IMG/VR virus record: IMGVR_UViG_3300043469_000961
Span: 1-20,301 of that record
Length of the DNA: 20,301 bases
Source of the DNA: a virus
Strand: one strand, 5' to 3'
Part shown: positions 1-8,627 of the stretch, in pieces
Layout of the letters: the number at the start of each line of letters is the position of its first letter
Position numbering within the stretch: the first letter of the stretch is position 1
Program-made: the position numbers and the translations under genes
Notes under the pieces: model-generated
The model's database searches: none
The model's input: the letters and a program-made list of their open reading frames with translations, nothing else
What the model was told of the DNA's origin: nothing

Positions 1-1335
1 CTGAGTCGTGACATCTACTGGCTCAGCCTCTACAGCGGCGATGACCTGGCTGGAAGTCTCCCCGACCTTGAGGCCAGTCACCGTCCCGGCGATGACGCGC
101 TTGCTGATACCCGTAGAAGACAAGGTGTGCTTCACCAGGCTGTCAGCAACGGTGATCGCTTCTCGTGGCCACTCAGTGTTGATCGCCCGGCCTACCACCC
201 AAGGGTCGACGTTGTTGTACCCGCTGTCGTAGAGCTCGCTAAAGAAGTCAAAGAGGTAGCGACAAGAGTCTTTGTCTGCGCTGCTCGCCGGCACCATCAA
301 GCCAATGTAGGCCTGGGCCACATCCCCAATGTCTGGGTTGGCATGGATGGCCTCATCGAGCTCGTCGTAGCTCACGCCCAGCTTCTTGCAGATCTTCACT
401 GAATCCAGGTACTGAACGGAGTTCTGGTTCACAGAGATCCGCTGCTTGTTCGTCCGAAAGTGGATGAACGGAAAGAAGTCCTTGCTGAGATCCTCTGCTG
501 TCGAAGTGCCCGTGAGCACATTGTCCAGAGTCGGATGCACAGCAGAACCAACCTCGTAGATCCAGTACTTCTTGACACCCCCCACGTAGTAGCTCACCTG
601 CACAAAGTCGCTGGAGTCTGCGTACTCACTGTTGGTGATGTCAAAGCTGCCGCTGATGACAGGCCCAGTAGGCGTGTCGTCGTAGGCGTACAGCACCCTG
701 GCGAAGTCGTCTGTAGCCGCAGGATCGACTCGCACAGCACTGTGCTTGTTGACCATGTCGTTGAGCTCAGGGTACAAAAACTGGGCCTTGCGATTGGGGC
801 TTGGCCGAGTGTTCGGAGGCTGGCCCCACTGCGCTGTAGCGATAGGCAAGTAGCTCCCTGCCCTGCTCTGCGGAATCACCACCAGGATGTCATCCAGGTA
901 CACGTCCTTGCCCAAGGTCGTGCTGAGAGTGTTCAGTCTGTTGTTGGCTGTGTTGTAGCCATGGTTCTGCACCAGCTTGAGCCAGGTGATGTGCAAGATG
1001 TTCGGTGCCCCGATGTGCAGGTATTCAATGCTGACCGGCTGGCCTTCAAGCGTGTCGAGTACCGCCTGAACAGCAGGTTGATGCGCTGAGCTTGCAAAGC
1101 GCTTCACACCAGGGGTGCCGAAGACGTAGCGGTTCTTTGCGAAGTTGTGCATCGAGCGCACGCGAGAGCCCACGCTCCGGAACAGATCGGTCAGGATGGC
1201 ATTGGGCAGATCCTTGTCTTGCAAGATCCCCCGAAGCGTTCCTGAGATGACCGAGCTGGGGATCAGATCATCTTGGATCAGCCGGCTGGCACTCGTGCCC
1301 ACATAGGTCTTGTACTTGCTGCTGAACAGGCCCAT
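1..1335 (-). CDS. virion structural protein, C-terminus off the left edge
   Basis: The minus strand is open from ATG at 1335 to the window edge, giving 445 residues without a stop, so the C-terminus is missing. The start is well supported: GGGAG lies 6 nt before the ATG, directly after the T-run of a terminator. The protein begins MGLFSSKYKTYVGTSASRL. It has no signal peptide or obvious membrane segment, mixes alpha and beta character, and is rich in Asp and Tyr. Known layout: in N4 the genes downstream of the gp54-like coiled-coil protein encode virion proteins (gp53, gp52) before the giant virion RNA polymerase gp50. By position this should be one of those structural or ejected proteins. 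I cannot assign a biochemical function. The several overlapping plus-strand open frames are shadows. Confidence 0.8.
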   Translation of the reverse strand, partial: MGLFSSKYKTYVGTSASRLIQDDLIPSSVISGTLRGILQDKDLPNAILTDLFRSVGSRVRSMHNFAKNRYVFGTPGVKRFASSAHQPAVQAVLDTLEGQPVSIEYLHIGAPNILHITWLKLVQNHGYNTANNRLNTLSTTLGKDVYLDDILVVIPQSRAGSYLPIATAQWGQPPNTRPSPNRKAQFLYPELNDMVNKHSAVRVDPAATDDFARVLYAYDDTPTGPVISGSFDITNSEYADSSDFVQVSYYVGGVKKYWIYEVGSAVHPTLDNVLTGTSTAEDLSKDFFPFIHFRTNKQRISVNQNSVQYLDSVKICKKLGVSYDELDEAIHANPDIGDVAQAYIGLMVPASSADKDSCRYLFDFFSELYDSGYNNVDPWVVGRAINTEWPREAITVADSLVKHTLSSTGISKRVIAGTVTGLKVGETSSQVIAAVEAEPVDVTTQ

Positions 1336-1345
1336 TTGCTTCTCC

Positions 1346-1372
1346 CAAAAAAGAAGGGGCACAAGGCCCCTT
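1346..1372 (-). terminator. rho-independent terminator after the coiled-coil gene
   Basis: On the minus strand the stem AAGGGGC/GCCCCTT (7 bp, 5-nt loop) is followed by CTTTTTT. It lies 26 nt after the stop of the gene at 1398-2537. Its T-run merges directly into the Shine-Dalgarno sequence of the next gene, so transcription of the gene at 1-1335 needs read-through or a new start. Confidence 0.8.
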
Positions 1373-1397
1373 GTTTTGTTTCACCAGGGCAGATTGA

Positions 1398-2537
1398 TCA
1401 GGCCCCGACACCTTCAAGCAGCTTGTTGACTGCCCGGCCCACCGATGCGTCATCGAGCTTGTTGGTGGCGTTGGCCTGGGTGCCTTCGTCAGTCGTGCGC
1501 CGCACGTTCCAGCTGTCCACCATGAGCTTGGCAGCCTTCTGCTCAGCGTCTCGGGTGAAGCCGTTGGTTTGAGCCACGTACAGAGCCTTCTGACGCCCCA
1601 CCACGCTGTCGGCATCCACCGCCACAGCAGAGACCTGAGCACGCTCTGTGACGATCTTCTGAGCCAGCAGATCGGTCTCGGCAGTGGTCTTGCCTTTGGT
1701 CAGCATCAAGACATCGTATTCAGCCCGCAGCTTGCATTCCTGGGCCACCAGGACAGTGCCTTCGGTTTCAGCGTTGGTGGTCTTCACCACAGTCAGCGCT
1801 TTGTCCAGCACCATCTGCTCGTTCTGACGCACCAGGTTAGAAGTCTGCTGTTCGATCTGGAGCTTCTGGGCCACCAGATTGGTGGTCTGCTGGGACACCT
1901 GTGCAGCTTGAGCGTCCAGCACAGCCCCTTGTTTGGGGATGTTGAGAGCTTCCGCCACCAGGTTCGTGGTTTGCTGCAGCACCTGAGCTGCCTGACGATC
2001 CATCAGAACACCCTGCTTAGGGATGTTCAGGGCTTCGGCTTCCAGGTTGGCAGTCTGCTGCTCAACCTGAGCAGTTTGAGCGCCAACACGAGCGGTCTCA
2101 GCTTCGATCTGCAGCTTCTGACTGGCCAAGTTGGCTGTCTCTTGAGTGAGACGGGCACGTTGAGCGGTGGCGGTCAGAAGCTCGTCTTGCAGGTTCAGCA
2201 GTTGCTGGTTCAGCACTGCGGTCTGCTTCTCCACCTGAGCTCGTTGAGCAACAGCGGTCAGACGCTGCTCTTCAAGAAGCTCAAGGTTCTTCTCTTTCAG
2301 CACGGCATCCTGGTTGGTTGCCGTCTGGTTCATCAGGAACTGCAGGGCCGTGCCCATGACGGCTTGCACAGAACCCAGGTACACCTGAGCGTACTCTGCA
2401 CCCTTGATCCGACCTTTCTCGAACTCCTGCTCCAGGTGCGCTTTCGTCGTCCGCATGAGGACATCGAACACACCTGCACCAGCGATGTTCGCAGCAGTGA
2501 GGTCAGCCAGTTGGATCGGATTGAAGGGTGCAGTCAT
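1398..2537 (-). CDS. coiled-coil virion protein, N4 gp54-like by position
   Basis: A 379-residue protein. Residues 1-70 are a compact N-terminal domain (includes [19 protein letters not shown] and [13 protein letters not shown]). Residues 75-270 are almost uninterrupted coiled coil rich in Gln, Ala and Leu with recurring QQT(T/A)NL blocks, and contain two tandem 28-residue repeats (168-195 and 196-223). The C-terminal 100 residues are mixed. It is the second gene downstream of the major capsid gene, matching the N4 gp54 position; similar coil-containing proteins are common in podovirus structural modules. The start ATG at 2537 has only a weak GAGA ribosome site. Probably a virion or ejected protein; the precise role is unknown. 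Confidence 0.8.
   Translation of the reverse strand: MTAPFNPIQLADLTAANIAGAGVFDVLMRTTKAHLEQEFEKGRIKGAEYAQVYLGSVQAVMGTALQFLMNQTATNQDAVLKEKNLELLEEQRLTAVAQRAQVEKQTAVLNQQLLNLQDELLTATAQRARLTQETANLASQKLQIEAETARVGAQTAQVEQQTANLEAEALNIPKQGVLMDRQAAQVLQQTTNLVAEALNIPKQGAVLDAQAAQVSQQTTNLVAQKLQIEQQTSNLVRQNEQMVLDKALTVVKTTNAETEGTVLVAQECKLRAEYDVLMLTKGKTTAETDLLAQKIVTERAQVSAVAVDADSVVGRQKALYVAQTNGFTRDAEQKAAKLMVDSWNVRRTTDEGTQANATNKLDDASVGRAVNKLLEGVGA
1869..2036 (-). repeat. two tandem 84-bp repeats encoding a 28-residue coiled-coil unit
   Basis: Residues 168-195 and 196-223 of the coiled-coil protein are near copies, each starting EALNIPKQG and ending QQTTNLVA. Partial copies (QQTANLEAE before, [13 protein letters not shown] after) flank them, which suggests growth by duplication of a unit of 28 residues (four heptads). 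Confidence 0.8.
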
Positions 2538-2574
2538 TCAGGTTCTCTGGGTTCTGTGTAAGCCGCGGACTTGA

Positions 2575-3150
2575 TCAGTCCACCGACTGGGCCATGGCTT
2601 GGCGACGAGCCAGGTCAGCCAGTTCTTCCTTAGTCAGCTGGGGCAGGATTTCGATGGCGAACTCCTTGATCAGCTTGCCCTTGCGCACCTTCTCGCCACG
2701 TGCGCCCGTGACCGTGTAGAAGCTCTGGCACTGACGGGCTTCCAGCATGTCGAGCATGATCTGGGGGATGTGCCAGCCATCGTCGGCGTTGAACGGGATG
2801 TACTTGCGCACGGTGCCGATCACACGGTTGCTCACCGAGAAGATCTCGCCTTCCCATTCCTTCTTGTTCGGGTTCATGCACTGCAGGCGCACACGGATCA
2901 GCTTCATGGCTGCGTCGTAGTGGGCCTTGGCCAGCTCGTCGGCAGTCGGAGGACGCACCGTAGGAGCGACACCGGCAGTCTGTTCGGCCACTGCAGCTTC
3001 GGGTGCAGCCTGGCCTTGGATCTTGGCGTTCACCTTCTCACGCAGCTTTTCCAGGCCGATGGAAGGGTGGTAGCTGATGCCCAGCAGATCGGCACGTGCC
3101 TTCAGGGCACTCAGTTCGTCTTGGGGAGCATCGTCGTGAAGGGAGTCCAT
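2575..3150 (-). CDS. gp55-like structural protein
   Basis: A 191-residue protein directly downstream of the capsid gene. Residues 10-45 (SALKARADLLGISYHPSIG onward) read like a helix-extended-helix (HeH/SAP-like) segment. An Ala/Pro/Thr-rich linker follows (about 46-72), and then a conserved-looking domain with IRVRLQCMNP, an aromatic stretch around KYIPFNADDGWHIP, and QSFYTV. Gene order (capsid, then this, then coiled-coil protein) matches N4 gp56-gp55-gp54. Many unrelated phages carry a similar linker plus IRV.C.NP domain next to the capsid gene. The assignment as a head-associated protein is by context and pattern; the ribosome site is weak and the start at ATG 3150 is the first available. 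Confidence 0.75.
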   Translation of the reverse strand: MDSLHDDAPQDELSALKARADLLGISYHPSIGLEKLREKVNAKIQGQAAPEAAVAEQTAGVAPTVRPPTADELAKAHYDAAMKLIRVRLQCMNPNKKEWEGEIFSVSNRVIGTVRKYIPFNADDGWHIPQIMLDMLEARQCQSFYTVTGARGEKVRKGKLIKEFAIEILPQLTKEELADLARRQAMAQSVD

Positions 3151-3186
3151 GTGTCTGTCTTGTCTTTCAGTTGGGAGAAATCTTTC

Positions 3187-3218
3187 AAAAAGGGGAGCCA
3201 GTTGCCCAGCTCCCCTTT
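3187..3218 (-). terminator. terminator after the major capsid gene
   Basis: On the minus strand GGGGAGC pairs with GCTCCCC (extended by A-T pairs to about 10 bp, 10-nt loop), followed by TTTTTG. It is 18 nt after the capsid stop codon. It would lower expression of downstream structural genes relative to capsid. Confidence 0.8.
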
Positions 3219-3235
3219 CTTACTTCACTGCTGGC

Positions 3236-4717
3236 TTACAGCAGAGCTGCCGTCATGATCAGGCCCAGACGCTCCGAGCGGAGGATCATGAAGCCGTAGT
3301 ACCACTTGATCGACATGAAGCCGGTCTCACCGTAGGGATCGGTGCGGTCAGCCCTTTCCAGGCCAGGCTTCTTGTTGTGGATGGTGAACTTCGTCGACTT
3401 GCCGTCCGTCTGGAACGAGATGGTCGTGAAGGCACCTTCACCGATCGCCAGCATCGGGAACACGTCGTAGCGACCGTTGGTGCGGTAGTACAGCGGATCC
3501 GAACCGTAGGCACCAGCGCCGGCCCACTTCGTCATCTCGGGGACGACGATGATGCGCCAGTTGTCCACCGCGCCCACCTCACCCATCATGGTTGCACCAC
3601 CAGCGGCGTACTTCTCGATGGAGATGAACGCCGGGTTGTTGTGCAGATCCTTCATCGCCTTGATGGTCGGCAGCAGCTCCGAGCCGATGTACAGCGGACG
3701 CGCACCGGGGATGACACGGGTGTCCACCATGCGGGTGCCGGTGAACATCGTGGTCTGCTTCGGCGTGCGAGCGTTGTCCAGGTCGATGGACAGGCGCATC
3801 AGGTCACCGTAGTCGACCAGGCCCTGGTTGGCACCGGCAGCAGCGGGATCGATGGTCTGACGGCTCGTGGCGTTGCCAGGCCAGCGGATCGTGCTTGCCG
3901 AGGTCAGCAGGTCGATCTGCAGGGCATCTTCCGTCATCTCGGCAGCGCCGTTGACCATCTCACGGGTCACGTGCTGTTCGAGGTCGGCGTCCGAGTCGAA
4001 GTCCAGCGATTCCTTGGTGTACTCGTCGAAGAAGCCGAACTTCTCCAGCGAGCCTTCCAGTTCACGGCGCTTGAAGCCGACACGGTTCACCCGGCCACCG
4101 TTTTCCGACAGCACCGGCATCTTGCCGTTGATCAGGCCGATGTCCTTGGACGAGCCGTACAGGTTGCCCGAGCCACGCTGCACCGTCGCACCGAAGCCCA
4201 GAGCCGCCACCGCGTTGGCGTTGGTCAGGTTCAGGTACTTCACGACACGGTTGGGGGCCATAGTCGTGTTCAGCGAGATCAGCGTGCGGCCAGCACCACC
4301 CGAGCCACCGGCACCAGCGGTAGCGACGTTCTGCTGACCGTTGGAGGGACCGTTGACGTTCAGGTTGATGGCGGTCACCGCAGCAGCAGCCGTCGCATCG
4401 GTCACCGTGATGAAGTCCGGGAAGCTGACGTAGTACTCGGTGATGGCGATGGTGGCGCCGGCAGCGTCGATGCCCTGGTCGTTCAGGTTGGCGTCGTCGA
4501 GCAGCGGCAGGTAGTGGTAGCGCTTGATCTTCTTGCCCATGTTCTTGGGCATCGAGATGGCGTCAGCGACCTGGGTGAAGTACTGCTCCTTGCGGGCCTC
4601 GATCAGCGCCTGCTTGATGAAGTAGTGCGGCTGGAGTTGGCCCTGCTGCACGACACCGTTGACGGTGCCACCAGTGTTGATGTCCGAATCCGGACCTGCT
4701 TTGAATTCACGAGTCAT
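3236..4717 (-). CDS. major capsid protein (N4 gp56-like)
   Basis: A 493-residue protein that builds the icosahedral head. It begins MTREFKAGPDSDINTGG; the ATG at 4717 has a good ribosome site (AAGGAA, 5 nt spacing). Features seen include an N-terminal arm with a helix (QALIEARKEQYFTQVADAIS), a Gly/Ala-rich insertion (about 125-145), the segment RELEGSLEKFGFFDEYTKESLDFD, and a late segment (GEVGAVDNWRIIVVPEMTKW) of the kind found in N4-family capsid proteins. It lies directly downstream of the scaffold gene and upstream of a strong terminator, as expected for the most abundant virion protein. It is longer than N4 gp56 (about 400 residues, from memory). The HK97 fold is inferred, not shown. Confidence 0.88.
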   Translation of the reverse strand: MTREFKAGPDSDINTGGTVNGVVQQGQLQPHYFIKQALIEARKEQYFTQVADAISMPKNMGKKIKRYHYLPLLDDANLNDQGIDAAGATIAITEYYVSFPDFITVTDATAAAAVTAINLNVNGPSNGQQNVATAGAGGSGGAGRTLISLNTTMAPNRVVKYLNLTNANAVAALGFGATVQRGSGNLYGSSKDIGLINGKMPVLSENGGRVNRVGFKRRELEGSLEKFGFFDEYTKESLDFDSDADLEQHVTREMVNGAAEMTEDALQIDLLTSASTIRWPGNATSRQTIDPAAAGANQGLVDYGDLMRLSIDLDNARTPKQTTMFTGTRMVDTRVIPGARPLYIGSELLPTIKAMKDLHNNPAFISIEKYAAGGATMMGEVGAVDNWRIIVVPEMTKWAGAGAYGSDPLYYRTNGRYDVFPMLAIGEGAFTTISFQTDGKSTKFTIHNKKPGLERADRTDPYGETGFMSIKWYYGFMILRSERLGLIMTAALL

Positions 4718-4760
4718 TTCGATTCCTTGGAGAGATTTGAGAAAAGTTCAGGGTGAAAGA

Positions 4761-5963
4761 TCAGATGCGACGCGAAGTCATCTTCTGGAACTCTTCATCC
4801 GACATCGACAGAGGGTTGAACTCTTCTTGCGGAGCGGAAGAGACAGGAGTTGGCTTGGCCGGAGCCGCTGCGCGCTTCTTGTCTTTGATCAGCTGTTCCT
4901 TCGTGGCCGTCTGAGGTTTCGGCTGGATGAAATCACCAGGCTTGGCTTCTTCGGTTTTCCCCTGGCGTCCCAGGTGGTCGAAGCCGCCACGTGCATTGAT
5001 GTCATCCCCGACTTGCTTGTAGGCCTGCAAAGAACTCAGCCCATTGAGTTGGCCGAAAAGGCTCTTGCGCTCGATCTCCTTGGCGATCACGTCATAAAAG
5101 CCAGCTTCGATGTGGCTGTTGATGAGCTTGAGCAACTGAGGAGACTGCGCAACAACCTTTCGGCTTTCTTCGTCCCACTGCTTGGTCACCACATCGATCG
5201 TTCGTTGGAAGGACGGGGTGCTCTGGATCTCGTCCAGCACCTCATCCAACTCGACCTCACGAGCGTCGACCTTGCGAGCGGTTGGCGTGTAGCCATCGGC
5301 TTGCTTAGCGTCCAGATCCATGGGATCTAGACCGCTTTCCTTGACCAGCTTGTTGACCGCACCCGGAACCTTCTTGTCCAAGTCGATCAAGTAGCTGAGC
5401 TTTTCTTCGCTGAGCAGCCCGTTGTTCTCGAGCATCTTCAGCAGCATCAGGTTGGGCTTGAGCGCCGCCATCTTCTTGGCGTAGTTCGCACCCATCTGCA
5501 TCAGCTGGATTGCCTCGTCCACGTTCTGGACAGAGATTTCCTTGCCGTTGGCTTTGAACGGAGCCGTGAGCTGCTTGTAGGCAGCCTCGTAGTCCACCGC
5601 AGCAGCCTCTTGAGCAGGCTTGTCCTTAGGGATTTCAGCTTCGGTCTTCTTGTCTTCTGCCTTGGTGGCATTCGCTGCTTCGCCCTCGCCCGTGTGAGCT
5701 GCGTCGCCTTCGGCGGCTTGCTCACCAGGCTCGGTTGTCGCAGCTTCGCCACCTGCGGTAGCAGCAGGAGCTTCGGTCTCACCAGGTGCTTCTTCTTCCT
5801 CGACGGTCTCGGCTGCAGGAGCAGCTTCCTGAACGACCACAGCAGCGGGCTTGGTCACAGGGCCAGTCGGGGTGTAGTTCACCAGCTCTTCGTCCGGAAG
5901 ATCCAGGAACGAAAAGGCATCGTCAGCGACGGTGGTGTCTTCTTGAAGATTCTGGGCAGACAT
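4761..5963 (-). CDS. scaffolding protein candidate (N4 gp57-like)
   Basis: A 400-residue protein between the portal and capsid genes. Residues 1-125 are acidic and low complexity (runs of Glu, Ala, Thr and Pro). Residues 126-300 are helical and charged (VDEAIQLMQMGANYAKKMAA and onward). The tail is Pro/Lys-rich and ends in NPLSMSDEEFQKMTSRRI. This acidic, helical and basic-tail layout, plus the position one gene before capsid, is typical of head scaffolds, which line the procapsid and leave before DNA packaging; the NPL-MSDEEF ending is common in such proteins. No protease motif is visible. The ribosome site is weak, and the gene starts 5 nt after the stop of the upstream small gene. Confidence 0.75.
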   Translation of the reverse strand: MSAQNLQEDTTVADDAFSFLDLPDEELVNYTPTGPVTKPAAVVVQEAAPAAETVEEEEAPGETEAPAATAGGEAATTEPGEQAAEGDAAHTGEGEAANATKAEDKKTEAEIPKDKPAQEAAAVDYEAAYKQLTAPFKANGKEISVQNVDEAIQLMQMGANYAKKMAALKPNLMLLKMLENNGLLSEEKLSYLIDLDKKVPGAVNKLVKESGLDPMDLDAKQADGYTPTARKVDAREVELDEVLDEIQSTPSFQRTIDVVTKQWDEESRKVVAQSPQLLKLINSHIEAGFYDVIAKEIERKSLFGQLNGLSSLQAYKQVGDDINARGGFDHLGRQGKTEEAKPGDFIQPKPQTATKEQLIKDKKRAAAPAKPTPVSSAPQEEFNPLSMSDEEFQKMTSRRI

Positions 5964-5968
5964 TCTGG

Positions 5969-6307
5969 TTAGGTATCCTGGACGAGTAGTTCGATGCGGG
6001 TTTGTTCAGCAGCATTCAGGGACATCCGAGCAAGTTCTGCTTGCGCTCGGATGCCTTCAAAGTACTGATGGAGCTGGCCAATCGAATCCAACTTGGACAC
6101 GATGGCCTGCTGGGCTTCAGGAGATTGCTCACTCTTGGCAGCTTTCAGGTGCACCAGCCGAACAGCTTCCTTTTGGAGGTAGCCAGTCAGCACGACTTCT
6201 TGGAAGTCCCGGCTGTTCATCAAACGCTCCAGTGTTGCAGCGAGTTTCACTGCAGCACTGTAGTGCTCAATATCTTTGTCCAGGCTCTGAAGTAGTTTGG
6301 TGCTCAT
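5969..6307 (-). CDS. small helical protein between portal and scaffold genes
   Basis: A 112-residue, almost entirely helical protein (MSTKLLQSLDKDIEHYSAAV at the start). It has the pattern LERLMNSRDFQEVVLTGYLQ then EAVRLVHLKA, seen in small proteins next to portal or scaffold genes of many podoviruses; the function is not known to me. The start is uncertain. I chose ATG at 6307 although CTCGG is a weak ribosome site. A GTG at 6355 would add 16 residues, but the strong AAGGAG at about 6336-6341 lies inside that extension and suits neither start well. Position suggests N4 gp58. Confidence 0.7.
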   Translation of the reverse strand: MSTKLLQSLDKDIEHYSAAVKLAATLERLMNSRDFQEVVLTGYLQKEAVRLVHLKAAKSEQSPEAQQAIVSKLDSIGQLHQYFEGIRAQAELARMSLNAAEQTRIELLVQDT

Positions 6308-6322
6308 CCGAGATACTGTTTC

Positions 6323-6360
6323 AACGGGGTATAACTCCTTGGGCGGAATATACACCGGAA
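6323..6360 (-). promoter_or_regulatory. candidate late promoter region before the scaffold-capsid unit
   Basis: The 63-nt gap after the portal stop contains, on the minus strand, GTGTATATTCC and GTTATACCCCG. The latter resembles the element TATAACCCCG before the first late gene (about 13661-13670). It is a candidate -10 region only; no good -35 hexamer is visible. Confidence 0.25.
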
Positions 6361-6370
6361 AATCAGAATA

Positions 6371-8560
6371 TCACGCTGCCTTCTTCATCATCCTGGCTTT
6401 CATGTACTCCTTGACCAGGTCCATTTGTTTCTCTTCGCGCCGTGCCCCCATATCCAAGACCTTGAGTTGAGCCTGGCTACGGGCTTGCTCACCATGGAGT
6501 TGGAGATCACGAGCTTGAGTAACCCCAGATTCCTGCTCAACAAACTGCAGGTTCTTGAGATCAGCGGCTGACTGCAAATCACCCGCCTTGGCTGCCTCAG
6601 TGCCCACCTTGGCGCCTGCCAGTTGGCTGTCGGCTTGGAGCTTCATAGCCTTGGCCATGGTTTCTTGCACCTGAGCCTGCAGCAGTTGAATCTGCAGTTG
6701 CTGCATCTGCTGCTGCATCGGGTCAGGCTGCGGCTGATAGCTCTCAATCCGCTTGGCCAGATCAGGCATCTTGCGCAGGCGAGCGATGTCGCTGAGGATC
6801 ATCTTGCTCATGCCAGGGTCCATGTCGTTGCCGATGGTCTGCAGCATGAAAGCCAGTTCACGGGCTTTGTTGTCGTCCTCTTCTGCCGTCGAAATCGACA
6901 GCTTCAGGTCGAAGTTGCCGGCCAGGTCATCACGACGAACCAGCACAAAGTCTTCGTTGGTGATCCGAATGACCTCTTCTTCGGACAGAAACTCCGCGTT
7001 CATGGCAATGAACTTGCGGCCGATCTGAACGATGCCTTCAGCAAGTCGGCGCAGGATGCCGAGCTCACGCTTGGATGCAGCATCCAGAGCGCCACGAACA
7101 CCGGCAGCCACATCACCCAGGCTCTGGCCAGAGACCCCACCGGCAAAGCTCTTCACACCGGTCAGGGACTCCGAGTCCATGTTCACCATCTGGAGCATGA
7201 ACTGGGCTGATTGAGGAATCTCCGGGTAGGTGTGCATGTGGACGCCCACACGAGGGTCCACGTTAGCGTTGAACTCGTAGTCCTGACCAGCCTCGAACTT
7301 GCGACGGTTGGTGGTGTCCAGCATGTCTTTGCGCATGCCGGTTTGGCCGTTGGCTGACTTGCCCAACAGATCGATCATCCCTCGGGTGACTGCACCCATC
7401 ACCTTCTGGTTGTCCTCCAGCAGCGCACCGTCAGGCTCACCATGGGTGCTCTTGCGCTTGGGCAGGTACTGCACCAGGACGAAGGGCAGTTCCTTGTCCG
7501 GGAACGGGCTTTCTTCCATGCGGATGAGCACATCACCCACCCAGGCTGCAACGAACGGCACGGTCTTGCCACTGCCGTCGATGTCCCAGAAACCCCAGTA
7601 CTCCTGAACCACGAACTTCTGCCGGGCCTTGTCCTTGAAGTTGAAGTTCTCAGCCCCGGAATCCTTGCTGGATCCGTGGTCCGGAGTCGCCAGCACCGAG
7701 TGGTTGCTGGGGTTCACGAAGTTCAGGTTCTTGTACTTCGAGTCTTTGCTCAGCTCAGAAATCGAGCTCTCGAATGAGAACGAGATGAACTGGGCTTTGC
7801 GCAGGTTCCCGTGACAGGTGGGATCTACAACCACGTTTCGGTAGTCGCAGATCTCAACAGTCGGGCGGTTCTTGACGGTCTTGAAGCCCCTCTCTTTGGT
7901 GAACTTCTGGACATCAGGACGAACAGGGGCACCGTGCTCTTGCGAAAGCAGATGAGCTTGCTTGAGCTCATCGGGCACCTCGAACTTGTAGCGCACCGGA
8001 TCCTGCTGCTTGAGTTGCTCCAAGAACTCGATGGTTGAGCCGAAGTTGGGGTCGATGACATACCTGGCATCAGCCACGGTTTCTTCAACTTCGACTTCTT
8101 CAAACTCCCAGCCCACTCGAACCAGAACAGTACCTTCGTCGACAGCAGTACGGACGTACTCGTCGATGAATCGAACCTTGTCGATCTGAGTATTGAACTG
8201 GTGGTTCAACACAAGCTGGTTTTGCTGTGCTGCTTTGCGGTCTTCCCAGGTCACAGGGGAGACGTTGAACACATCTGGAGTGCTGAGAAACGGCTCGCTC
8301 AGGGCTGGATACCGCCACTCAGCCTGCTTCCGAATCAGTTTCGGGGCGATCTTGGAAGCGTTTCCAGGAGTTCCAGCAGGAGCCGTGCCGCCCTCTTCCA
8401 GGTTCTTCAGCCACTGGGTGATCTTGCCCGTTTTGGCATCATGAATCGGTTTTGCTTCGACCAGGTCAGCTTTCAAATCTGACAGCTTCGGAGCATTTGC
8501 CCAATTCACCAGTTTCTCTGGCATACCCTGGTTTTGGGTAGTATCAGCTTGGTTTTCCAT
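6371..8560 (-). CDS. portal protein (N4 gp59-like)
   Basis: A 729-residue protein that would form the dodecameric portal for DNA entry and exit at one head vertex. It lies upstream of scaffold and capsid and is close in length to N4 gp59 (about 760, from memory). Seen: an N-terminal region with PALSEPFLSTPDVFNVSPVT, a segment VDEGTVLVRVGWEFE, a central QYLPKRKSTHGEPDGALLED region, a Gly-rich FAGGVSGQSLGDVAAGVRGA, and a long Gln/Ala-rich coiled-coil C-terminus (about 630-729). The start is ATG at 8560 (MENQADTTQ) with AGGA about 9 nt upstream; a GTG at 8608 would extend into the divergent promoter region and is less likely. It has its own upstream region because the opposite-strand cassette separates it from the terminase unit. 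Confidence 0.85.
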   Translation of the reverse strand: MENQADTTQNQGMPEKLVNWANAPKLSDLKADLVEAKPIHDAKTGKITQWLKNLEEGGTAPAGTPGNASKIAPKLIRKQAEWRYPALSEPFLSTPDVFNVSPVTWEDRKAAQQNQLVLNHQFNTQIDKVRFIDEYVRTAVDEGTVLVRVGWEFEEVEVEETVADARYVIDPNFGSTIEFLEQLKQQDPVRYKFEVPDELKQAHLLSQEHGAPVRPDVQKFTKERGFKTVKNRPTVEICDYRNVVVDPTCHGNLRKAQFISFSFESSISELSKDSKYKNLNFVNPSNHSVLATPDHGSSKDSGAENFNFKDKARQKFVVQEYWGFWDIDGSGKTVPFVAAWVGDVLIRMEESPFPDKELPFVLVQYLPKRKSTHGEPDGALLEDNQKVMGAVTRGMIDLLGKSANGQTGMRKDMLDTTNRRKFEAGQDYEFNANVDPRVGVHMHTYPEIPQSAQFMLQMVNMDSESLTGVKSFAGGVSGQSLGDVAAGVRGALDAASKRELGILRRLAEGIVQIGRKFIAMNAEFLSEEEVIRITNEDFVLVRRDDLAGNFDLKLSISTAEEDDNKARELAFMLQTIGNDMDPGMSKMILSDIARLRKMPDLAKRIESYQPQPDPMQQQMQQLQIQLLQAQVQETMAKAMKLQADSQLAGAKVGTEAAKAGDLQSAADLKNLQFVEQESGVTQARDLQLHGEQARSQAQLKVLDMGARREEKQMDLVKEYMKARMMKKAA

Positions 8561-8627
8561 CCGTGTTGTCCTGAGTATGTTGGGATACACTTCATCCACT
8601 TTCCACACTGTAAAGGAAACTTTCCCA
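8561..8627. promoter_or_regulatory. divergent intergenic region, portal (-) and dUTPase (+)
   Basis: These 67 nt must drive two units in opposite directions. On the minus strand TTTACA (about 8609-8614) is a plausible -35 element with GTGTATC further on. On the plus strand GGATACACTTC (about 8583-8593) is TATA-like. The ribosome site AAAGGAA of the dUTPase gene is at its right end. No strong consensus promoter can be called. Confidence 0.3.

Noticed and set aside
3149-4756. Long plus-strand open frame opposite the capsid gene
   Set aside because: Shadow of the capsid gene: Arg/Val/His-rich product typical of antisense GC-rich coding DNA, while the minus strand has a recognisable protein and ribosome site.
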